DNA of 12,036 nucleotides, from positions 1 to 12,036 of the forward strand of contig JAKMEU010000074.1 in the NCBI GenBank assembly GCA_022425845.1. Direction: 5' to 3'. Below the pieces are notes generated by a model, which saw only the letters and a list, made by a program, of their open reading frames with translations, did not search any database and was not told the origin of the DNA. Numbering within the stretch: the first letter of the stretch is position 1; every line of letters starts with the position of its first letter. The DNA comes from Luminiphilus sp. Lineage in GTDB: Bacteria > Pseudomonadota > Gammaproteobacteria > Pseudomonadales > Halieaceae. A program made the translations under genes and the position numbers. This document shows positions 6,337 through 12,036 of this stretch, in pieces.

Positions 6337-7275
6337 ATGGGGGGTGGCGCCTATGTGCAACTCAGGGACCTGGTGCGACTGCGTTATCAGGCACGGGGTT
6401 TCAGCTACCTACCCGCCCAACCCGTAAACTCCGTGCTGGCCGGCAGAAAGCGCTCACGACTGCGCGGTCGTGGCCTGGACTTTGACGAGTTGCGTCATTA
6501 CCGCCCCGGAGACGATATCAGGACCATGGACTGGCGTGTCACACGACGCACCCGGACGCCCTTTGTGCGGGTGTATACCGAGGAACGTGACCGCCCGGTC
6601 TGGGTGGTTGTCGATCAACGACTTGCGATGTTCTTCGGCAGTCGTTATCAAATGAAATCGGTAGCCGCCGCCCAGGCTGCTGCCCTGACGGCATGGCGGG
6701 TGATCGGCGTCGGTGATCGGATCGGCGCCCTGTTGTTCAATGATCAACAATCGTCACTGCATCCACCCAGCCGCTCACCGGGCGCCCTGCTGGGTTGGCT
6801 GGAGCAGTTGGCCACCATGAACAATGCGCTGGCAGCGGATGCTGTAGCACCTGCGAGACCCGATGCACTGGGTGAGGCCCTGCATACCGTCAGCCGGTAC
6901 TTAACCCATGACAGTCTGGTCATAGTCATCTCGGACTTCGATGGGTGGAGCGATGACTGCCTGACAGCAATCAAAGCGATGCGCCAAAGCAACGATGTCA
7001 TAACCGGTCTGGTCAGTGACCCGCTGGAACACAGTCTGGCCTCGGCCGATAAGCTGGTCGTAAGCGACGGCGCCTACCAACTGCAGGTCGAAGCCGAAAA
7101 AGCCGATGCTGAAGCACGATTCAGCGCCGGCTACAGTGCCCAACTCACCTCTCTGGGTGGCACGTTTAAACGGCATGGCATCCCCCTGATTCCCCTGACA
7201 ACAGAATCGGATGTGGCAGGTCAATTACTGCGCCAACTGGGTGGGGCAACAGCGCGCACGGCCCCGGGTCGCTGA
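6337..7275 (+). CDS. DUF58-domain protein (VWA-like), Bat operon
   Basis: A 312-residue soluble protein with the DUF58 signature at about 45-72: GLDFDELRHYRPGDDIRTMDW followed by RVTRRT. After this comes a VWA-like fold whose first metal-binding motif reads Asp-Gln-Arg-Leu-Ala (93-97) instead of Asp-x-Ser-x-Ser, so it probably does not bind metal in the usual way. The later strand VIVISDFDGW (195-204) matches the family. DUF58 proteins are nearly always encoded beside moxR and are thought to link the ATPase to the membrane VWA proteins; no enzymatic activity is established. The ATG at 6337 lies 6 bases after the moxR stop; a GTG at 6355, preceded by a G-rich tract, is an alternative start that would remove only six residues. 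The next gene begins 3 bases after its stop. Confidence 0.94.
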   Translation: MGGGAYVQLRDLVRLRYQARGFSYLPAQPVNSVLAGRKRSRLRGRGLDFDELRHYRPGDDIRTMDWRVTRRTRTPFVRVYTEERDRPVWVVVDQRLAMFFGSRYQMKSVAAAQAAALTAWRVIGVGDRIGALLFNDQQSSLHPPSRSPGALLGWLEQLATMNNALAADAVAPARPDALGEALHTVSRYLTHDSLVIVISDFDGWSDDCLTAIKAMRQSNDVITGLVSDPLEHSLASADKLVVSDGAYQLQVEAEKADAEARFSAGYSAQLTSLGGTFKRHGIPLIPLTTESDVAGQLLRQLGGATARTAPGR

Positions 7276-7278
7276 ATC

Positions 7279-7800
7279 GTGCCAACTGCAGCCAGCAATG
7301 CCCTGCCGCCCCTGCCCGACCTGTTTGGCAACCCGCTACTGCGGGGAGAGCTCGCGGAGGTCGTAGCGCCGGGCACCATTGACTGGCTGCCCCAAACACT
7401 GGGCTGGAAGGTTACCGGCGCCCTGCTCGCCCTCTGGCTGCTGCGCCGACTGTGGCAGCGCGGCAGGGCATGGCTGCGCAACCGATACCGGCGGGAAGCA
7501 CTGCACCGCCTCGCCTCTCTGGGCACTTCGGCGGATGTGATTGCCATCAATGAGATCCTCAAGCTGGCGGCCATGACAGCCACTTCTCGGCGACAGGTGG
7601 CCGCCCTGAATGGAGAGGCCTGGTGTCACTGGCTGCAAACAAGAACGGACAACAGCATCTTTTCAGACGGGAGCCTGGCGGCCCTGGGGCAGTCTCTTTA
7701 TGACCCCGACACAACCGTACCGCCGGACCAGGTCAATCGGCTGATCATCGAGGCCAAGCACTGGCTGCAGCAGCACAGGGACGATCATGGACCCGCTTGA
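7279..7800 (+). CDS. DUF4381-domain membrane protein, Bat operon
   Basis: A 173-residue protein matching the DUF4381 family found in gammaproteobacterial Bat operons. It has a short N-terminal part with PLPDLFGNP at 11-19, the conserved DWLPQTLGW before the membrane, one transmembrane segment at about 44-58, and then a strongly basic, helical cytoplasmic region. The RRQVAALNGEAWCHWL stretch after it is the typical conserved block of the family. Its role is unknown; the place between DUF58 and BatA-like genes suggests a structural part of the membrane complex. The start is a GTG only 3 bases after the DUF58 stop with no clear ribosome site, so translation probably depends on coupling. Its end overlaps the next gene by 14 bases. 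Confidence 0.88.
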   Translation: MPTAASNALPPLPDLFGNPLLRGELAEVVAPGTIDWLPQTLGWKVTGALLALWLLRRLWQRGRAWLRNRYRREALHRLASLGTSADVIAINEILKLAAMTATSRRQVAALNGEAWCHWLQTRTDNSIFSDGSLAALGQSLYDPDTTVPPDQVNRLIIEAKHWLQQHRDDHGPA

Positions 7801-8809
7801 GAATCTGGTAATGCAGGCGGTCGAGCAGTTGGAATGGGTCCACCCCTGGGCCTTCGTATTGCTGCCATTGCCTATCCTGATGCGCCTGCTACCTGACTAT
7901 CGAGAGCGCAGGGATGCCGTCCGGGTTCCTTTTTTCCAACGCCTGCTGGATGCCTCGGAAACCCGTCCGCAGCGGGGCGCCATGTTACTTATCCGCAGGC
8001 GCGGACAGACCGTGTTGATAGCGTTGATGTGGCTCAGCCTGGTAGTGGCGGCCGCCAAGCCACAATGGCTGGGGACTCCGATCGAACAGCAAAAGGCCGG
8101 CCGGGATCTCATGATCGCTGTTGATCTTTCCGGATCGATGGAAACCAAAGATTTTAAGCTCCCTGATGGTACCGCTGTCGATCGTTTGGTAGCGGTGAAG
8201 CACGTGCTCAAGCAGTTGGCGAATGAGCGCGCAGGGGATCGGCTCGGACTCATTGTCTTTGGCAACAACGCCTACCTTCAGTCGCCTTTTACGGAGGACC
8301 ATATCGCCTGGTTGGTATTGCTTGATGAAACACGGATTCGCATGGCCGGCCCCAGCACCGCATTGGGTGATGCGGTGGGACTTGCCATCAAGCTGTTCAA
8401 AGACGCTGAAACCGAGCACCGCGTGCTCCTGCTACTGACGGACGGCAATGACACCGGTAGCCTCGTGCCTCCGGTGGACGCTGCCCGTGTAGCAGCCGCA
8501 GAAGGCATCCGCATTTATCCCATTGCCGTAGGCGACCCCACCGCGGTGGGCGAAGAAGCCATCGATCTCGAAACGTTGTCGAGAATGGCGGAAGTAACCG
8601 GCGGTCGGGCCTTCGAGGCCCTCAGCAGCGAGGACCTCGCAGCGGTTTTTGAACTTCTGGACACGCTGGAACCCAACATTTTTGATAGCGTGAGCTTCCG
8701 ACCCAGAACCGACGTCCACTGGGTTCCCCTGGGCGCCATCATCTTCCTGTATATCCTGCTCAGGCTGGTGGCTCGCCTCTGGCCAGTACCACGCATCGAG
8801 GCCTCCTGA
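7787..8809 (+). CDS. batA: BatA-like VWA-domain membrane protein
   Basis: A 340-residue inner-membrane protein. Hydrophobic segments lie at about 20-35, 74-92 and 313-330, with a VWA domain between the second and third (about 107-295). The metal-binding (MIDAS) motif is complete: Asp113-Leu-Ser115-Gly-Ser117, Thr191 in GPSTALGDA, and Asp219 in LLTDGND. The order of segments places the VWA domain in the periplasm. Family members (BatA/aerotolerance type) act with MoxR and the other Bat proteins, and have been linked in other bacteria to oxygen or stress tolerance and to envelope integrity; the client is not known. The ATG at 7787 overlaps the DUF4381 gene by 14 bases and has AGGGA 5 bases upstream. 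Its stop shares one base with the next start (TGATG), a clear sign of coupled translation. Confidence 0.94.
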   Translation: MDPLENLVMQAVEQLEWVHPWAFVLLPLPILMRLLPDYRERRDAVRVPFFQRLLDASETRPQRGAMLLIRRRGQTVLIALMWLSLVVAAAKPQWLGTPIEQQKAGRDLMIAVDLSGSMETKDFKLPDGTAVDRLVAVKHVLKQLANERAGDRLGLIVFGNNAYLQSPFTEDHIAWLVLLDETRIRMAGPSTALGDAVGLAIKLFKDAETEHRVLLLLTDGNDTGSLVPPVDAARVAAAEGIRIYPIAVGDPTAVGEEAIDLETLSRMAEVTGGRAFEALSSEDLAAVFELLDTLEPNIFDSVSFRPRTDVHWVPLGAIIFLYILLRLVARLWPVPRIEAS

Positions 8810-10476
8810 TGCTGGAGCAGATGGCCTATTTTCACTTCCTGCGGCCCGAGTGGCTATTACTGGCCCCGGGGCTCCTGTTATTTGAGCGGCTACTGCGGTC
8901 CAGTGACAGCGGCGGTGATCGATTTCACCACGTGATTGAGCCTGAACTTTTGCAACACCTGCGTCTGCGCAGGCCCCGCAGTGCGCTGTTCAACCCCACA
9001 TCAGTGCTGGCCGTCCTTCTGGCGATACTGACTTTGGTCATGGCGGGACCCAGTTGGCGCCAGCAGCCCTCCCCATTGGCAGAGGACACGGCGCCCCTTG
9101 TCGTCGCCCTGGACATATCCGAGTCTATGGCCACCACGGATGTAGCGCCTAACCGGCTTGCCCGGGGGGTTCAAAAGGTCCGTGACCTGCTTAAGCTGGT
9201 ACCCGACAAGCAGGTCGGCGTGATTGCCTATGCCGGTAGCGCACACACGGTTCTCCCCCTGACCACTGATCACGATATCGCCGAGAACTTTCTCACGGTG
9301 CTGAATCCCAACCTCGCACCCCGCGCGGGGAAATTTCCGGAGTACGCGCTTCCCGGTATTGACCACCTGCTTCAGCGTTCCTACTACCGCAGTTCGGTAT
9401 TGCTGGTGACCGATGGACTGGGCGCCGCCAGCCCCGCGCTTATCAGGGACTGGTGTCGAAACAGTGGGCACCAGCTTCTGGTTTACGGTCTTGGCGATAC
9501 GTCAGAGACACAGAGCACGCTACCGCTGGACCGCGATGCCCTGTCGAGTCTCGCCAGCGATTGTGGCGGGCGCTACTTCGACGCAACCATTGACACCGGG
9601 GACGTGAAAGCGATTGCGGCAACATTAAGCGATGCCTACAAAGTGGTGGACGACGAAGCCCTGCCCTGGCTGGATAGCGGCTATGTCTTGGTATTTCCTA
9701 TGATGGGACTCGCCCTGCTCTGGTTCAGGCGCGGCTGGACGAGGCTGTGGCTATGGCTGCTGATGCCCTGCCTGCTCATGCTTTCGGACGCCCGCGTAGC
9801 GCATGCGGAACCCGGGTCTGCTTCATCAGGTTCGGAACAGGTCGCAGCCGGTCACGGACAGGATAACCGCTCCCTTGAGTCACTGTGGGATGGCTTCGTT
9901 TCACTGTGGCTGACCCCCGACCAATATGGGCGCATCCTGCTATCGGTAGGCGACTACGACAAAGCGGCCCGGGTCTTTCGCAACCCGGTGTGGCGCGCCA
10001 CGGCACGGTATTACGATGAGGATTTTGAACGGGCCGCGGCCCTGTTCACCCGCCAGGATAGTGATGTGGCACTGTTCAATGAAGCCAATGCACGCGCGCA
10101 CCGCCGGGATTATGTGGGGGCAAGAGACCGCTACGACCAGTTGCTGCAACGGAATCCGGATTTCCCGGGCGCAGCCAGTAACCGGGAGCTGGTGCACGTC
10201 ATTATTGAGGCCAGCAACAGGCTGAGCGAGTCCCAGACAGAAGAAGCGGGTGTCGGCAGCGAGGAGGTCGACACCCAGGGTGACCCACAGATTGGCGAGG
10301 GCGCAGACTCCCTGGCCATGGAACCCGAGATTCGGGTCCAATACAGTGCGGAGGAGATACTGGCCAGTCCTGAAACGGCAGAACTCTGGATGAATAATGT
10401 ACAGCCCGATCCCGCTAACTTCCTGCGCAGCAAATTCAATATCCAATTTCAGGAGCGGGGTGTCAGTGAACGCTAG
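8809..10476 (+). CDS. batB: BatB-like VWA protein fused to TPR (BatC-like) region
   Basis: A 555-residue inner-membrane protein. It repeats the BatA plan: hydrophobic segments at about 13-28 and 62-80, VWA domain at about 95-280, then a third segment at 290-306 and a fourth at 311-327. The MIDAS motif is Asp102-Ile-Ser104-Glu-Ser106, with TDG at 201-203. After an Ala-His-Ala sequence at 331-333 comes a region (about 369-455) with TPR-like pairs such as SVGDYDKAARVF, YYDEDFERAAALF and HRRDYVGARDRYDQLL. This corresponds to BatC, which is a separate gene in some bacteria. An acidic low-complexity linker (475-500) leads to a conserved tail with DPANFLRSKFNIQ. The TPR part should lie in the periplasm and bind partner proteins. 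The start overlaps the BatA-like stop by one base; the BatD-like gene begins inside its last codons. Confidence 0.93.
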   Translation: MLEQMAYFHFLRPEWLLLAPGLLLFERLLRSSDSGGDRFHHVIEPELLQHLRLRRPRSALFNPTSVLAVLLAILTLVMAGPSWRQQPSPLAEDTAPLVVALDISESMATTDVAPNRLARGVQKVRDLLKLVPDKQVGVIAYAGSAHTVLPLTTDHDIAENFLTVLNPNLAPRAGKFPEYALPGIDHLLQRSYYRSSVLLVTDGLGAASPALIRDWCRNSGHQLLVYGLGDTSETQSTLPLDRDALSSLASDCGGRYFDATIDTGDVKAIAATLSDAYKVVDDEALPWLDSGYVLVFPMMGLALLWFRRGWTRLWLWLLMPCLLMLSDARVAHAEPGSASSGSEQVAAGHGQDNRSLESLWDGFVSLWLTPDQYGRILLSVGDYDKAARVFRNPVWRATARYYDEDFERAAALFTRQDSDVALFNEANARAHRRDYVGARDRYDQLLQRNPDFPGAASNRELVHVIIEASNRLSESQTEEAGVGSEEVDTQGDPQIGEGADSLAMEPEIRVQYSAEEILASPETAELWMNNVQPDPANFLRSKFNIQFQERGVSER

Positions 10477-11650
10477 CCTGCTCTTTTCCCTGGGTATCCC
10501 GGCTGGGCAGACGCTGCATCGGCAGGGGATTTTTCACGGCGTGGCGCGCGCCTGTGGCGGAGCGGCTACTGCGCGCCGCTGGTGGCACGGCAACAAAAAC
10601 GGCGGTGTCATACATCGGTTGGCCGCGCTTTTGCTGCTCATTCTCGTGAACCCAGCCAGCGCCCAGGGAGATCTCGTCGAACTCGGCGCGCGCCTCGATC
10701 CGGCGCAGGGCGCCGTGCCAGGCCAGCGCATCAAGCTGGAGGTCACTGTAGCCACTCCGCGCTGGTTTACCGCGGGGACACGCATCAAGCTCCCCGAAGT
10801 ACCGGGACTGATACTGCTGCAAAATCAAGATTTTGCAGCGAACGCCACGGAGCGCCGAGGTGGCGAGAGCTGGACGGTTCAGCGCTGGAGCCTGGATGTC
10901 TTCGTCACGCGGCCGGGTTCGATCACCATCCCCCCGCTGCAGGTCAGTGTCGCCGTATCCCGGTCACCCACCGAGACCTATAAAGCTACGCTGGCCACCC
11001 AGCCCTTAATCGTCACCACCGAAATACCACCCGCACTTCGTGAAGTAGAGAGCTGGGTTGCCAGCCCATCGGTCTCCCTTCACCAGACCATCGACGGCAC
11101 ACTGGACACCTATCCCGGTGCCGCTATCAGTCGTCGGGTCACCATAAAGGCAACCGATGTGATGGCCATGTTGCTGCCACGCATCGACACCCCTTCCGAC
11201 ACCTTGCTGCAGAGCTATCCCGAACCGCCCGTACTGCGCAACAGTTCCAATCGCGGCTCACTGTCAGCGACCCGCAGCGACAGCATCACCTGGATCGCCA
11301 CAGCCCCCGGCGCCAGCGTAATCCCTGGAGCCAGGGTTCATTGGTGGAATACGGAGACAGGTGAGTTAACCACCCTGACCACCGACCCACTGTCAATTTT
11401 AATCAGCGGTGAAGCGCCGGTTGCTGCGCCATCGCAGCAGGATCGCATCCAGCGGGCCCTGGCCTTTACCCTGCTCCTGTTGAGCGGCCTTGTGCTGTGG
11501 CGCTTGCTGCGTTGGGGCTTACTTCGTCGTCTGGCGGTTCTCTGGCAACGGATCGGTCATCACATAGGGCGATTGTGGGTGGCGCTGACCGGCCGGGTAT
11601 TACCGAGGCAGCTCAACCCGGGGGGTAGCCCCGGCCGCTCAGGACGATAA
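10466..11650 (+). CDS. batD: BatD-like protein
   Basis: The last gene of the operon encodes a membrane-anchored periplasmic protein of the BatD type (oxygen-tolerance family). A hydrophobic signal segment ending in NPASA precedes beta-rich modules (LGARLDPAQGAVPGQRIKLEV, then SWTVQRWSLDVFVTRPGSITIPPLQV), and a transmembrane segment near the C-terminus (AFTLLLLSGLVLW) is followed by a basic cytoplasmic tail. With 394 residues it is shorter than many BatD proteins. The start is uncertain: I chose the GTG at 10466, which has AGGAG 10 bases upstream and overlaps the previous stop by 11 bases. This leaves about 50 residues before the signal segment, which is long. A GTG at 10541, 11 bases after AGGGGA, would give a more normal signal peptide. 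Its stop overlaps the convergent gcvT stop by 12 bases. Confidence 0.85.
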   Translation: MNASLLFSLGIPAGQTLHRQGIFHGVARACGGAATARRWWHGNKNGGVIHRLAALLLLILVNPASAQGDLVELGARLDPAQGAVPGQRIKLEVTVATPRWFTAGTRIKLPEVPGLILLQNQDFAANATERRGGESWTVQRWSLDVFVTRPGSITIPPLQVSVAVSRSPTETYKATLATQPLIVTTEIPPALREVESWVASPSVSLHQTIDGTLDTYPGAAISRRVTIKATDVMAMLLPRIDTPSDTLLQSYPEPPVLRNSSNRGSLSATRSDSITWIATAPGASVIPGARVHWWNTETGELTTLTTDPLSILISGEAPVAAPSQQDRIQRALAFTLLLLSGLVLWRLLRWGLLRRLAVLWQRIGHHIGRLWVALTGRVLPRQLNPGGSPGRSGR

Positions 11651-12036
11651 CGGGCTACGGATGTAGCCGGGCTTAACCATGGGTAGGTCGACAATGTGCG
11701 CCGCCACCGTTTTGCCGCGCACATCGACAGCTACGGGTGTCCCCGCAGTACGGTACTCGGGCGTCACAAAACCCATGGCCACCGGGGTCTTCAGGCTGGG
11801 CCCAAACCCTCCCGATGTCACCTGCCCTATGCCATGGCCGGTCTCGGACAGAATCGCCTGGCCCTCCCGAACCGGTCGCCGTCCCTCAACGCGCAGGCCT
11901 ACCCGGGTACGCCCTGGACCCTCCGCCAACTGCTTGCTGATAACCTGGTGACCTGGGTAACCCCCCGGCCGGGCGCCGTTGGGTCGGCGGCTCTTGGGAA
12001 TGGCCCATGTAAGACCGGCCTCGACAGGGGTGATCT
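11639..12036 (-). CDS. gcvT: Glycine cleavage system T protein (aminomethyltransferase), C-terminal part
   Basis: The last 131 residues of the T protein of the glycine cleavage system, which moves the methylene group from the lipoamide arm of the H protein to tetrahydrofolate and releases ammonia. Visible family sequence in order: TPVEAGLTWAIPKSRR, RVGLRVEGRRPVREG, IGQVTSGGFGPSL, PVAMGFVTPEY, and a closing VRGK...HIVDLPMVKPGY. These belong to the end of the folate-binding domain and the C-terminal barrel. The frame is open to the right edge of the window, so the start and more than half of the protein lie outside. The stop codon (11639-11641) falls inside the end of the convergent BatD-like gene. 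The other gcv genes are not in the window. Confidence 0.95.
   Translation of the reverse strand, partial: ITPVEAGLTWAIPKSRRPNGARPGGYPGHQVISKQLAEGPGRTRVGLRVEGRRPVREGQAILSETGHGIGQVTSGGFGPSLKTPVAMGFVTPEYRTAGTPVAVDVRGKTVAAHIVDLPMVKPGYIRSPLSS

Noticed and set aside
5719..6360. Open minus-strand frame of 213 codons across moxR
   Set aside because: Antisense to a well-conserved AAA+ ATPase; no domain or ribosome site supports it.
4694..10476. Idea that the HNH nuclease plus MoxR and VWA genes form a defence system (MoxR-VWA ATPases also occur in defence-related ternary systems)
   Set aside because: The moxR-DUF58-DUF4381-VWA-VWA/TPR-BatD order is the ordinary Bat operon, and the HNH gene is separated from it by 116 bases with no sign of coupling.
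1..12036. tRNA or rRNA genes, CRISPR arrays, insertion sequences, prophage or toxin-antitoxin pairs
   Set aside because: None seen: no regularly spaced repeats, no transposase or integrase motifs, and nearly all of the window is covered by recognisable protein genes.

Overview
The window is a GC-rich chromosomal segment with dense, short-spaced genes. Gene content (arylsulfatase, exported cyclase-family hydrolase, DM13 protein, a full MoxR/Bat operon next to gcvT) suggests a Gram-negative gammaproteobacterium, plausibly marine. That placement is an inference from gene content and motif style; no rRNA or taxonomic marker gene is present.

Layout. On the minus strand at the left edge lie a Cys-type arylsulfatase (3' end outside the window) and, just upstream of it, an exported cyclase/kynurenine-formamidase-like metal hydrolase; they may be co-transcribed. 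Divergent from them is a small membrane-anchored DM13-domain protein. Next come a minus-strand Nramp-like transporter and, divergent from it across a 158-base intergenic region, a compact fumarylacetoacetate-hydrolase-family enzyme. A stand-alone HNH endonuclease follows.

The right half is one tightly packed plus-strand operon of six genes: moxR (AAA+ ATPase), a DUF58 protein, a DUF4381 membrane protein, a BatA-like von Willebrand factor A (VWA) membrane protein, a BatB-like VWA protein fused to a TPR (BatC-like) region, and a BatD-like protein. The genes overlap or are separated by 3 to 6 bases, so they are probably translated together. The known architecture implies a membrane/periplasm complex in which MoxR works with VWA proteins as a chaperone-like system; its exact substrate is not visible here. 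The operon ends tail to tail with gcvT (glycine cleavage T protein, partial) on the minus strand, overlapping it by 12 bases.

I found no tRNA, rRNA, CRISPR array, insertion sequence or phage gene, and no clearly novel multi-gene system. The most unusual items are the Nramp-like transporter with all of its canonical metal-binding residues replaced, the graded loss of the metal-binding (MIDAS) motif across the three VWA-type proteins of the Bat operon, the shortened FAH-family enzyme, and the uncertain N-terminus of the BatD-like protein.
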